64,000 bases of DNA from Fredinandcohnia aciditolerans (lineage in GTDB: Bacteria > Bacillota > Bacilli > Bacillales > Bacillaceae_L), in assembly GCA_003640645.1 (NCBI GenBank), contig QGHH01000009.1:62001-126000 (forward strand), written 5' to 3'. Numbering within the stretch: position 1 is the stretch's first letter; each line of letters begins with the position of its first letter. The position numbers were made by a program, and so were the translations under genes. Below the pieces are notes generated by a model. It saw only the letters and a program-made list of their open reading frames with translations. It was not told the DNA's origin and did not search any database. Below, piece after piece: positions 54,711 to 63,605 of the stretch.

Positions 54711-55226
54711 TTAATCCTCCCAATAAAGCATTCCACGACGCTTCATCCAAGTTAATATTCTTCTTTCGACTAGGCGGTTAAATTTTGTAAAAAAACCGTC
54801 TGTTTGGGCAACTGGAACAACAAGAATAGTATGCATGCCACTCCTGTTCCCACCAAAGACATCTGTTAGAAGTTGGTCACCGATTACAACAACCTCCTCC
54901 TTTTGTAGACCCATTTCCTTTACTGCGCGCTTAAAAGCACGTACTAATGGTTTTCTCGCCTCAAAAATAAATGGAATACCTAGTGGATCTGCAAATTCTT
55001 TTACCCGCTTTTCATTATTATTTGAGACAATTGTGACGGTAATACCTTGCTCCTTAATTTCCTTAAACCATTCAACAAGTTCAGGAGTTGCACTTGGGCG
55101 ATCCCATTCTACCAACGTATTATCTAAATCGGTAATGACACCTTTGATGCCTAGTTCTTTTAATTTGCTTGGTGAAACCTCAAAAACTGATTTCACATGT
55201 TCATTTGGTAAAAAAACATTTAACAT
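54711..55226 (-). CDS. yqeG: YqeG, HAD-superfamily IIIA phosphatase
   Basis: 171 residues. HAD motif I DLDNTLVEWD near 35–44, motif II IVSNNN, motif III with GDQLLTDVFG. Related to phosphatidylglycerophosphate phosphatases of the GEP4 type, but the substrate here is not proven. ATG of MLNVFLPNE follows AGAGGTG. First of the yqeG-yqeH series. Confidence 0.95.
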   Translation of the reverse strand: MLNVFLPNEHVKSVFEVSPSKLKELGIKGVITDLDNTLVEWDRPSATPELVEWFKEIKEQGITVTIVSNNNEKRVKEFADPLGIPFIFEARKPLVRAFKRAVKEMGLQKEEVVVIGDQLLTDVFGGNRSGMHTILVVPVAQTDGFFTKFNRLVERRILTWMKRRGMLYWED

Positions 55227-55386
55227 TTTGTTACACCTCTCTTGGACTACCCTTTTTATACCCATCCTATCATAACGAATTAATATGATTTCCACAAAGC
55301 AAAAAGATGACAAAATGCATGATAATCTTTCATTTTTTATACAAAAAATAAAAAGTTTTCGACAAAAGTCAGTAAATTTCAACACC

Positions 55387-55485
55387 TGTGGATAATCTTA
55401 TACACATTTTACACAGCGATATACATAGATTTCCAAATTTTATAAACAAAATACCCACAGGTTATCCACCATTTCCTGTGGATAA
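55387..55485. promoter_or_regulatory. DnaA-box cluster upstream of sda
   Basis: Five 9-mers within 99 bp: TGTGGATAA at 55387–55395 (perfect, reverse), TTATACACA 55398–55406, TTTTACACA 55407–55415, TTATCCACC 55462–55470, TGTGGATAA 55477–55485 (perfect, reverse). DnaA is known to control sda in B. subtilis. The remainder of the 55227–55630 gap is AT-rich with no clear consensus promoter. Confidence 0.9.
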
Positions 55486-55630
55486 CAGAACGGTTGTTCT
55501 ATTATTTTTTTCGTGATAGAGTAAATTTAACAACAATGAATAACATAATAGTATATGCAACATGAGAAACTTTAGAACACATTACATGTAATTAATTTAG
55601 GAGGTGAATGGCCAACTATTGGCAGTTGAT

Positions 55631-55771
55631 ATGAAAAAATTATCAGATGACTTGTTAGTTGAATCTTATTTTAAAGCAATAAAATTAAAGCTAAGTCCTG
55701 ATTTTATTCACCTTATTGAAACTGAAATTATGCGCAGATCATTGGGACATAAAATTAAAAATATATCATAA
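55631..55771 (+). CDS. sda: Sda, sporulation checkpoint inhibitor of histidine kinases
   Basis: 46 residues: [20 protein letters not shown] and the conserved [10 protein letters not shown] end, clearly Sda. It forms a helical hairpin that inhibits KinA when DNA replication is perturbed. The RBS GGAGG is at 55600–55604, 26 bases from this ATG; a hairpin GCCAA/TTGGC lies between. A TTG at 55619 in frame and an overlapping 8-codon ORF from ATG 55608 are other readings. Confidence 0.93.
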   Translation: MKKLSDDLLVESYFKAIKLKLSPDFIHLIETEIMRRSLGHKIKNIS

Positions 55772-55782
55772 TTCATTTAATT

Positions 55783-55809
55783 AAAGAGCCATTTAACGGC
55801 TCTTTTTTT
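55783..55809 (+). terminator. Terminator of sda, also at the psd 3' end
   Basis: AAAGAGCC / GGCTCTTT stem with seven T on the plus strand; the right arm overlaps the last psd codons. Confidence 0.85.
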
Positions 55810-56593
55810 CTTTATCATTAATTATCCCTAAAACTTCACCTACTTTAATATCCGTCAAAGCATTAATTTTAGGGTTAAGCATAAAACTGCCTTTTTCAAA
55901 TAACAATATTACGGTTGAGCCAAATGAAAAGTACGCAATTTCTTCCCCTTTTTCCACAGTATCACTTGTATATGTAGTTTCTATACTATTTACAAACATT
56001 GCACCTACCTTAACCATTGCAACATATGTATCATTGCCCTTTATTTCTGTGATTTTTCTAAAATTCTTGGATAAAGGATCTCTACCATATTTTAACCCCA
56101 GTCGATTAACCGGATACGATTTCCGGCCTAATGCCCATTGTTTCGTTACGACCCCAGTTATTGGACTATGAATTCGGTGATAGTGGCTTGGGCTTAAATA
56201 AAGAATAAGGAAGGTACCACCTATGTATTTTGAAAGGGACTCTTCATCACCGAGCATTTCGGCAATCTGGTAGTGTTTACCCTTTACAATCATTTCTTTT
56301 GAAGCGGTAATAATCCCCGTTTCTTCAATGACAGCATCAACAGGACTAATAACCGTATTTTCGGTCTGATCGATTTCCCTACTTCCTTTTCTAAGCCGTC
56401 TTACAAAAAGGTCATGTAGGGTTGAAAACTCTGTCAAGTTTTTTTCCATTTCGGCTTGGTTAATATTGTATATTTTCGCATAACTCGGAATAAGTATAGC
56501 ACTAACTCTTGATTGTGAAAATTTTTTTAAAATCGCCGATGAAAAACGATGATTTGTTAATTCTATAAAAAAGCGATAAAGCCATTTTTGCAA
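55793..56593 (-). CDS. psd: Phosphatidylserine decarboxylase
   Basis: 266 residues. Pyruvoyl enzyme made by self-cleavage at the Ser of FGST (in YFSFGSTVILLFEKG); HYHRIHSP holds the catalytic His. Produces phosphatidylethanolamine. Divergent from pssA (142 bp apart), which supplies its substrate; in B. subtilis the two are in one operon elsewhere. Confidence 0.96.
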   Translation of the reverse strand: MQKWLYRFFIELTNHRFSSAILKKFSQSRVSAILIPSYAKIYNINQAEMEKNLTEFSTLHDLFVRRLRKGSREIDQTENTVISPVDAVIEETGIITASKEMIVKGKHYQIAEMLGDEESLSKYIGGTFLILYLSPSHYHRIHSPITGVVTKQWALGRKSYPVNRLGLKYGRDPLSKNFRKITEIKGNDTYVAMVKVGAMFVNSIETTYTSDTVEKGEEIAYFSFGSTVILLFEKGSFMLNPKINALTDIKVGEVLGIINDKEKKSR

Positions 56594-56735
56594 ACCTAAT
56601 TCCTCCTAGGATGTAACAATTCTCTTTACAAAAGCAAAATGGAACGAATAAAATAAGATTAATAAAGTAATACTATACCATTTTATTGATTTTTGGTCCT
56701 TTTTACAAAGACTTTTCCAAGAAAGGAGTGATGAG

Positions 56736-57275
56736 ATGTTTTTATTAGATTATTTAGATTCAACTTTAAAAAAGCTTAAAGCACACACCGCTAATATTCT
56801 TACTTTAATTAACTTAAGCTTAGGTGGTTTTTCAATATTATTTATTCTTAAAAACGAATTAAATTTAGGATTATTGTTGATCTTTTTAGCCGCTCTTGCT
56901 GATCGATTTGATGGAATGGTAGCAAGAAAATTTCAAATTGAATCAGAGCTTGGAAAACAGCTTGACTCGATGTGTGATATTATTTCATTTGGAGTCGCAC
57001 CTGCACTTTTATTATACCAAGGAATTATTCATGAATTCGGAGCACCAGGAATGTTTTTCACCGTTTTTTATATCGGATGCGGTGCATTTCGATTAGCAAA
57101 ATTTAATATTAGCGACAATAAAGGCTTCTTCGTTGGCTTACCAATTACAGCTGCAGGCTGTCTTTTGACATTAAGCTTCTTAGCAATCCCTTATGTTTCT
57201 CCTCAATTTTTTATTTACCTCATGATTATCCTGTCCTTCCTGATGGTTGGTACATTTAAATTAAGGAAAGTTTAA
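56736..57275 (+). CDS. pssA: CDP-diacylglycerol–serine O-phosphatidyltransferase
   Basis: 179 residues, membrane enzyme with about five helices. CDP-alcohol phosphatidyltransferase motif DG-x2-AR-x8-G-x3-D-x3-D in RFDGMVARKFQ…GKQLDSMCD. Makes phosphatidylserine. ATG has AAGGAG eight bases upstream. Confidence 0.96.
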   Translation: MFLLDYLDSTLKKLKAHTANILTLINLSLGGFSILFILKNELNLGLLLIFLAALADRFDGMVARKFQIESELGKQLDSMCDIISFGVAPALLLYQGIIHEFGAPGMFFTVFYIGCGAFRLAKFNISDNKGFFVGLPITAAGCLLTLSFLAIPYVSPQFFIYLMIILSFLMVGTFKLRKV

Positions 57276-57285
57276 TTCAAATTCA

Positions 57286-57325
57286 AAAACACCTATCCAC
57301 TTTTAACAGCAGATAGGTGTTTTTT
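57286..57325. terminator. Terminator between pssA and pepF
   Basis: AACACCTATC / GATAGGTGTT stem with TTTTTT on the plus strand and A tract on the other. Confidence 0.87.
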
Positions 57326-57388
57326 CATGTCTGGCTTTGGCACCAAAGGACTCTTTTGCATAAAGCCGTGCATATTTTGCTTTTCTAA

Positions 57389-59182
57389 TTACTTGGTCAA
57401 TTCTAAAAATTCCTCTACATCTTTTATCGAAAGTTTTACTGCCTTTTCCCAGAAGTCACGCTTTGTTAAGTCAACACCTAAGTGCTTTTCAGCAAGGTCT
57501 TCTACTTTCATACTTGCTGTATCTTTTAACAGTGCAATGTACTTCTCTTCATAATCTGTTCCCTCTTCTAATGCTTTTGCGTAAATACCTAAAGAGAATA
57601 AATAACCAAATGTATATGGGAAATTATAAAAAGGTACTCCAGTTATATAGAAATGCATTTTTGACGCCCAGAATTGTGGATGGTATTCTTCTAATGCGCC
57701 ACAGTATGCTTCCTTCTGCGCTTCAAGCATGAGTTCATTAAGACGTTCTGTGCTGACAATACCATGTTTGCGCTCTTCATAGAATCTTGTTTCAAATAGG
57801 AAACGAGCATGAATATTCATATAAAATGCAACACTTCTTTGAATTTTATCCTCTAGAAGTGCGAGCTTTTCGTCTTCTGATTTTGCATTTTTTACTGATG
57901 CATCAGCGACAATCATTTCTGCAAACGTGGATGCAGTTTCTGCCACGTTCATTGCATAACTACGATTTAACGTATGAACTCCTGCCATTGCATGCTGATG
58001 GAATGCATGACCAAGCTCATGGGCAAGTGTTGAGACATTAGATGGTGTTCCTGAGAACGTCATAAAGATTCTTGACTGATTGCTTTCAGGGAAACTTGTG
58101 CAAAACCCGCCTGGTCGCTTACCAGGGCGATCTTCAGCTTCGATCCAGCTATCTTCAAATGCTTTTTGGGTAAATTCAGTAAGCTCAGTTCCAAACTTAC
58201 TAAATTGTTCTAATATAAATTCCGCACCTTCTTGATAGGAAACCTTTGATTCAGTTTGTCCTACAGGGGCATCAAGATCATACCAACTTAGTTTATCTAG
58301 ACCCAATACCTTTGCTTTACGGTTCAAATACTCAACAAATGGAGCTTTGTATTCCGTAATAACGGACCACATGGTTTCAAGCGTTTCCTTAGACATTCTG
58401 TTTATATCTAACGGTTCTTGGAGAACATTTTCCCAACCTCGTGCTTTATACACATTTAAACGGAACCCGCCAAGATGATTCAACGACTCACCAATATAAT
58501 CTGAATGTTCAGCCCAAGCTTTTTCCCATTGCTCAAACATCGTTTTGCGAACATTACGGTCAGAGCTTGAAAATTTGTTAAATGCTTGTCCAACAGAAAG
58601 TTGTTTTTCTTCTCCATTTTCCTTAAATGGAACTTTGATGTTTCCAACTACCATATTATAAAGCTGTCCCCAAGCGTGATAGCCATCAACCCCTAAAGCA
58701 TTAATAAGATTTTCTTGCTCAAGTGATAGCTTTTCTTTTGCTCTCATTCTTCTTTCTTCTAATACATACGATAGCTCATTTAATGGTTCCTCTGATAAAA
58801 ACTTATTCCAAACTGTTTCCTCAATTGCAACCAGCTTTTGATCAAAAGCAGTAAGTACAGATTGAAGTTGTGCACTTAACTGTGTTGTTTTGCCTTGTAA
58901 AAGAGTAGCGCCTCGATCTGTAGTATCTTGTGCTGTCAAACAGCTAACAAAGGCACCCGCTTGGCGAAGCTTTTTAAAAGATGATTGGAAAGCATTTAGT
59001 ATGTTTAATAATTCTTCTTTATCTTTCTCATTTGTTGGTACTTGAAAAGCGTCAACTAAAGCATCGAATTCTGAAAGTTCATTATGTAGCGCTTCCAAGA
59101 AGGAGTGAAATGCAGGTGAACTGCTCCCCCCTTCGAAAAATACGTCTAAATCCCATTTTAGTTCATATGTACTCGTGCTCAT
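57389..59182 (-). CDS. pepF: M3-family oligoendopeptidase (PepF-like)
   Basis: 597 residues, cytoplasmic zinc metallopeptidase. HELGHAFHQH gives the HExxH zinc site, with a downstream Glu in the ETAS region (NVAETASTFAE). Cuts short peptides; in B. subtilis over-expression of such an enzyme inhibits sporulation signalling, but the exact paralogue cannot be assigned. Monocistronic. Confidence 0.93.
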   Translation of the reverse strand: MSTSTYELKWDLDVFFEGGSSSPAFHSFLEALHNELSEFDALVDAFQVPTNEKDKEELLNILNAFQSSFKKLRQAGAFVSCLTAQDTTDRGATLLQGKTTQLSAQLQSVLTAFDQKLVAIEETVWNKFLSEEPLNELSYVLEERRMRAKEKLSLEQENLINALGVDGYHAWGQLYNMVVGNIKVPFKENGEEKQLSVGQAFNKFSSSDRNVRKTMFEQWEKAWAEHSDYIGESLNHLGGFRLNVYKARGWENVLQEPLDINRMSKETLETMWSVITEYKAPFVEYLNRKAKVLGLDKLSWYDLDAPVGQTESKVSYQEGAEFILEQFSKFGTELTEFTQKAFEDSWIEAEDRPGKRPGGFCTSFPESNQSRIFMTFSGTPSNVSTLAHELGHAFHQHAMAGVHTLNRSYAMNVAETASTFAEMIVADASVKNAKSEDEKLALLEDKIQRSVAFYMNIHARFLFETRFYEERKHGIVSTERLNELMLEAQKEAYCGALEEYHPQFWASKMHFYITGVPFYNFPYTFGYLFSLGIYAKALEEGTDYEEKYIALLKDTASMKVEDLAEKHLGVDLTKRDFWEKAVKLSIKDVEEFLELTK

Positions 59183-59319
59183 ATTTGTTCTCCCTTCTAA
59201 TTACTTAGTCTCCCTAAATAATTTATATGATTCATTATAAATGGATTTTTAAAAAATTTCTATCATTTCGGGAAACTTTTGACTTTCTTACCCGTTTTAC
59301 ACTCTTTGAATGAAATTTT

Positions 59320-59339
59320 ACCTTTGGTGGTAAACTTAG
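59320..59339 (+). promoter_or_regulatory. Possible forespore promoter -10 region of the ger operon
   Basis: TGAATGA at 59308–59314 and GGTAAACTTA near 59329 resemble sigma-F/sigma-G elements with about the right spacing; ger operons are normally sigma-G dependent. The match is imperfect. Confidence 0.3.
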
Positions 59340-59361
59340 GAAAAACCCGGAGTTGTTTGTA

Positions 59362-60915
59362 ATGAAGAAGAATTTAATTCAAAACTATATAGAAAAGTTT
59401 AAAAACGATAAACTAGACCCCGAACAATATCCGGAAGAATCTGCTACTGAAGATATTCAAATAAAAAAGCAGGAAATTGACTTAGACCTGCAAATAAATA
59501 TTTCAATATTAAAAAAGATATATTCGGTCCCGGAAAACAATGATGTAAAAATCCATAATTTTACGATTGGTGGGCTAAATAAAAAAGCAGCTGTATTATT
59601 CATTTCAACTATCACTGATATAAAAATGATTAGTAATCATATTCTAGAACCTTTGCTTAACAATCAAAGTCCATCTAAGGAAATACAGGACCTTATAGAA
59701 GTCCAATCATTTTCAAAAGTAAACAAAGTTCAAGATATTGTTAACGGTGCAAATCAAGGGAATGCAGTATTACTAATTGATGGTAAACCACATTCATTTA
59801 TCATCGGTACCTCTGATTTTCAAAGTAGATCCGTTGAAAAAGCCGAAAATGAAGTTGTCATTAAGGGCCCAAAGGAAGCTTTTAACGAAAAAGTAGATAC
59901 AAATATATCACTAATTCGAAAAAAGATTAGAAGTGAAAACATAATCGTAGAGCAATCTACTATATCCAAACGATCTAATAATGAACTTTATATTCTATAT
60001 ATCAAGGATCTCGCCAACGACAAAATGGTCAAAAATATAAAAGAGAGAGTAAATTCATTGGATGTCGATGCAATCCAAAACCTTTCACTTTTAGAACAAT
60101 ATATTGAAGAAAGACCGAAATCAATCTTCCCTAGTCTTTTGTATACTGAAAGACCTGATCGTGCGTCTTCATTCTTAGAAGACGGATATATCGTGTTATT
60201 AATGAATAACTCACCTGCTGCATTAATATTGCCGACAACATTTTGGTCTTTTATTCATAACCCTGAAGATCATTATTTACGATTTATTTATGGTAATTTC
60301 ATCCGAGTATTACGTGTATGTGCATTGTTTATTACTCTTTTCGCATCAGCTATTTATGTATCAGTAACGAATTACCATTCAGAAATGGTCCCCACTGATC
60401 TTTTATTAGCTATATCTGCAACTCGTGAAAAAGTTCCTTTCCCTGCACTTGTAGAAATATTAATGATGGAAATAGCTTTCGAACTTATTCGAGAAGCAGG
60501 ACTTCGAGTCCCTAATCCTATCGGACCGACAATTGGGATTGTTGGGGCACTTATTTTAGGTCAGGCAGCTGTACAAGCGAACATTGTTAGCCCCATTGTA
60601 GTTATTGTTGTAGCTTTAGGTGGTCTTTGTTCATTTACACTAAGTGATGTAAGCATGAATTTTGCGATAAGAATTATACGTTTCATTATTATTCTTTCTG
60701 CTGGCCTATTTGGTATTTTTGGTATGACTGCTTTGTTTACTGTTGGGATGTTTTATATGGTTTCCTTAAAATCTTTTGGTGTTCCGTACTTATCTCCAAT
60801 GTCACCAAAATACCTTTCATCTAAGGATACAATCATCAGACAGATTTTAAAGAGTGAAAGAATTCGTCCAGGTTATCTAAAGCCAAAAGACGTCATAAAA
60901 AAAGCTGAGGAATAA
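59362..60915 (+). CDS. GerA-type spore germination receptor, A subunit
   Basis: 517 residues. Large soluble N-terminal half with two NGF-like subdomains (about 1–240), then five membrane helices with the conserved PTDLLLAISATREKVPFPALVE and EAGLRVPNPIGPTIGIVGALILGQAAVQA. GerKA/GerAA family, inner spore membrane. First gene of a four-gene operon A-B-C-D. Start MKKNLIQN follows GGAG; a TTG three codons earlier is in frame. Confidence 0.93.
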   Translation: MKKNLIQNYIEKFKNDKLDPEQYPEESATEDIQIKKQEIDLDLQINISILKKIYSVPENNDVKIHNFTIGGLNKKAAVLFISTITDIKMISNHILEPLLNNQSPSKEIQDLIEVQSFSKVNKVQDIVNGANQGNAVLLIDGKPHSFIIGTSDFQSRSVEKAENEVVIKGPKEAFNEKVDTNISLIRKKIRSENIIVEQSTISKRSNNELYILYIKDLANDKMVKNIKERVNSLDVDAIQNLSLLEQYIEERPKSIFPSLLYTERPDRASSFLEDGYIVLLMNNSPAALILPTTFWSFIHNPEDHYLRFIYGNFIRVLRVCALFITLFASAIYVSVTNYHSEMVPTDLLLAISATREKVPFPALVEILMMEIAFELIREAGLRVPNPIGPTIGIVGALILGQAAVQANIVSPIVVIVVALGGLCSFTLSDVSMNFAIRIIRFIIILSAGLFGIFGMTALFTVGMFYMVSLKSFGVPYLSPMSPKYLSSKDTIIRQILKSERIRPGYLKPKDVIKKAEE

Positions 60916-60918
60916 AAA

Positions 60919-60963
60919 ATGGAGCAATCTAAAGGTAAAATTTGAATAAGAGAATTTGTTGCT
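60919..60963 (+). other. Interrupted 5' end of the B-subunit gene (in-frame TGA)
   Basis: ATG at 60919 has GAGG eight bases upstream and is in frame with the B-subunit ORF. It encodes MEQSKGKI, then TGA at 60943–60945, then IREFVA before the next ATG at 60964. In GerB homologues this position is KIS/KIG-type sequence, so a TCA-to-TGA or GGA-to-TGA change is likely. Confidence 0.85.
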
Positions 60964-62028
60964 ATGGTAATCCTGGTTGTTGGTGTAAAGCTTTCTGATG
61001 ATACCCCAGCCATTTTCGTAAACTATCTTAGTAACGCCTTATGGATGGCACCCATTATTATTGGGTTATTTTCTATTATTCCAATTTTTTTAACATTAAA
61101 AGTCATAACAGCCTACAAAAATAAAAATTTACATGACGTTATTCTTCATATATTTGGAAAATTTATAGGAACCTTTCTTTCCTGTATTCTGGTCCTTTTT
61201 GGACTTACTGGGCTAACTTTGGACTCTGCCATTTATGTTGATATTATTGGAACAATGTATTTTACAGAGACGCCTATCTTAATCATTTATACTGTGTTAA
61301 TGGCTGTTTGTGCTTATGGTGCAAACAAGGGCCTTGAACATATTGGAAGTGTTTCATGGCTAGTACTTTTCTATATAAAATTTTCACTCCTAATCGCCTT
61401 AATTTTATCTCTAAAAGAAAGTAGTCCTTCTTTCTTGTTTCCAATTTTCGGACCAGGGATTGTAGAAGTAGTAAAAAGGAGTACAACCCATGTATCTATA
61501 CTTGTAGAATTCTTTTATTTAGGTTTAATTGCTCCCTACCTTGTATCAGCAAAAGCCTATAAAAAAGGAACCTGGATTGCATTTTCTATTGTGATTATTG
61601 AGATTACTATTTCATTTATCATCTATTTACTTGTTTTCGATTATGAGGGATTAAAAATGATTGATTATCCTTATCAAGAATTAATACGTTTAATTAGGGT
61701 AGGATTTTTAACAAATATTGAAACTTTTTTCTTTCCATTTTGGATAATTGCCTCATTTATTCGTTTTACAGTCTATTTATATTTAATTGCCATATTTATC
61801 GGGGGTATATGTAATATTAAAAATTTTGAATATCTAACACCCATTATAGCAACAATCGTTGTTATTTTCGGGATTGCACCAGAGGCGCCTACCTTCACAA
61901 TCTTTAAGATAAGAGAAAATCTGATTAACATTCTGAGCCCTATGTTTCTTTTGCTTCCTTGTGTCATGTGGATAGTTGCAAAACTTAGAGGGGATTTGAA
62001 ACATGAAAAAACAAGCCAAAAAAATTAG
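60964..62028 (+). CDS. GerA-type receptor B subunit, N-terminus cut by a nonsense codon
   Basis: 354 residues from the first ATG after the stop; ten hydrophobic segments of the GerB/spore permease (APC-like) family, with the N-terminal VVGVKLSDDTPAI. Predicted germinant-binding transporter-like subunit. No RBS precedes this ATG; the natural start is at 60919, where TGA stops translation at codon 9. The body of the gene is intact, suggesting a recent mutation, reinitiation or a sequencing error. Overlaps the C-subunit gene by 26 bp. Confidence 0.85.
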   Translation: MVILVVGVKLSDDTPAIFVNYLSNALWMAPIIIGLFSIIPIFLTLKVITAYKNKNLHDVILHIFGKFIGTFLSCILVLFGLTGLTLDSAIYVDIIGTMYFTETPILIIYTVLMAVCAYGANKGLEHIGSVSWLVLFYIKFSLLIALILSLKESSPSFLFPIFGPGIVEVVKRSTTHVSILVEFFYLGLIAPYLVSAKAYKKGTWIAFSIVIIEITISFIIYLLVFDYEGLKMIDYPYQELIRLIRVGFLTNIETFFFPFWIIASFIRFTVYLYLIAIFIGGICNIKNFEYLTPIIATIVVIFGIAPEAPTFTIFKIRENLINILSPMFLLLPCVMWIVAKLRGDLKHEKTSQKN

Positions 62029-63259
62029 GCCATTCTTAATACTATTTATTTTATTTATGTTAGTCGGCTGCTGGGATATGGAGGAGATTGATCAAAGAGC
62101 TTATGTCCTTGGTATTGGTCTTGATAAATCAGATGTAAAAGGATTTATAGAAATCACTTATCTAATATCTAATCCAGAAGCTGGTTCAACGCAAGAAGGT
62201 GGAGGCTCAAGTGAACCAACACATGAAACAATTACATTCAATGCTTCAGATTTTATTCAATCACAAAATATCGCTAACGCTGTTATAGCGAAAGCTATTA
62301 CATACGACATTTTAGACTTCTTTATTGTTTCAGAGGAGCTTGCAAAAGATAAGGATTTTGTTCGCTGGATGTATGATGCAACCAAGGACCGTGAAATTAG
62401 ACGTGATTCAAAAATCATAGTTACGAAGGAAGAGGCAAAGACTTTTATTGATCAAAACAAACCAAAGCTTGAAACAAGAAGACACGAATATTTTGAGACA
62501 ATGTTCGTCCATGCAACCGAAATTGGATTTATTCCAAATTCTAAGATACACAATTTTTTTAGAATAACCGAAGCAGATGCAGATCTATTTATTTCTGCCT
62601 ATGCAACAACTGAGCAAGACAAAGTGACTGCCAAAAAAAACATAGATGCAAACTTCATAGCTGGAAACTTACATGTAACTGGTGATACTAACCCTGCCCA
62701 ATTTCTTGGTTCTGCAGTCTTTAAAGAGGGACAAATGATTGGAAAATTATCAGTGGAGGAGACAAGGTTAACTCAATTGCTTAACAAAGAGGCAACTAAC
62801 CCTAGCTTTTTGGTTTCTTTCCCAGATCCTTTTAAGAAAAATTATTATATTACATCACGCTTTATTCAAATAAACTCCCCTCAAATAACTATGGATGTAT
62901 CAAAGCAAGCACCAAAAATCAAGGTGAATCTACCTCTCCAAGCAAAAATATTAACTGACCATAGTATGGTGAGTTATGCAGATAATGAGCAAAAAAGGAG
63001 CGAATTAAAGGATCACATCAAAAAAGGTTTTGAGCAAAGAATTAATAATCTGCTTAAACGTACGCAGGAGGAATTCAAAGCTGACCTCTTTGGTTTTTCC
63101 CTAGAAGCTAGGAAACAGTTCTTAACTATCCCAGAATGGGAGGATTATGATTGGATGAAATCCTATCCTGAAGCAGATATTAGCGTTAATGTCGATATCA
63201 CTTTTTCTGAATTTGGGCGTCAGTGGGAATTACCAAGTTATGAAAGGATAAGAGATTAA
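62003..63259 (+). CDS. GerA-type receptor C subunit, lipoprotein
   Basis: 418 residues. Lipoprotein signal peptide with lipobox LVGC (Cys near 24) followed by WDMEEIDQRAYVLGIGLDK, the standard GerC start. Three-domain GerBC fold expected. Attached to the outer face of the inner spore membrane. Starts inside the B gene. Confidence 0.94.
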   Translation: MKKQAKKIRPFLILFILFMLVGCWDMEEIDQRAYVLGIGLDKSDVKGFIEITYLISNPEAGSTQEGGGSSEPTHETITFNASDFIQSQNIANAVIAKAITYDILDFFIVSEELAKDKDFVRWMYDATKDREIRRDSKIIVTKEEAKTFIDQNKPKLETRRHEYFETMFVHATEIGFIPNSKIHNFFRITEADADLFISAYATTEQDKVTAKKNIDANFIAGNLHVTGDTNPAQFLGSAVFKEGQMIGKLSVEETRLTQLLNKEATNPSFLVSFPDPFKKNYYITSRFIQINSPQITMDVSKQAPKIKVNLPLQAKILTDHSMVSYADNEQKRSELKDHIKKGFEQRINNLLKRTQEEFKADLFGFSLEARKQFLTIPEWEDYDWMKSYPEADISVNVDITFSEFGRQWELPSYERIRD

Positions 63260-63262
63260 GGT

Positions 63263-63421
63263 ATGAATGCATTTATTTATTTGATGATGACTATTACCAC
63301 TCTCTATGCAGTCGGGTTTTCCATTTCTCTTTGGAAAGATAAAAATAAACCTGGTTCCATCGTTGTTTTTGGATTAGCTTTAATTATTGCAATCGCACCA
63401 TTTTTTACTATTATAAAGTAA
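63263..63421 (+). CDS. Small two-helix membrane protein, probable receptor D subunit
   Basis: 52 residues, MNAFIYLMMTITTLYAVGFSISLW then a charged turn (KDKNKPG) and a second hydrophobic helix ending IIK. Located 3 bp after the C-subunit stop. GerA-type operons often end with such a two-helix D protein that modulates the receptor. RBS AAGG is close to the ATG. Confidence 0.75.
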   Translation: MNAFIYLMMTITTLYAVGFSISLWKDKNKPGSIVVFGLALIIAIAPFFTIIK

Positions 63422-63437
63422 CTCGAAATATTTTAGG

Positions 63438-63485
63438 GCTGTTGGAGTATAAAAGATCGTCTTTTGTACTATCATCAGCTTTTTT
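63438..63485 (+). terminator. Terminator of the ger operon
   Basis: Imperfect stem GCTG…AGTA…AAAAGA / TCTTTT…TACT…CAGC with TCG loop, followed by TTTTTT. Confidence 0.7.
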
Positions 63486-63574
63486 ACATTGGACAGACAC
63501 AAGGAAGCATCTTTCCACATAACATTAAGTAAATGGGCAAACGCCTAGGGTAGTAGTGTAATGGATATACGATA

Positions 63575-63583
63575 CATACACTA
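63575..63583 (+). promoter_or_regulatory. Mother-cell promoter -10 of sigK
   Basis: CATACACTA fits both the sigma-E (CATACAnT) and sigma-K (CATAnnnTA) -10 consensus, 23 bp before the sigK ATG. The -35 is not clear. Confidence 0.55.
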
Positions 63584-63605
63584 CGATATATGTGGAGGTG
63601 AGCGA

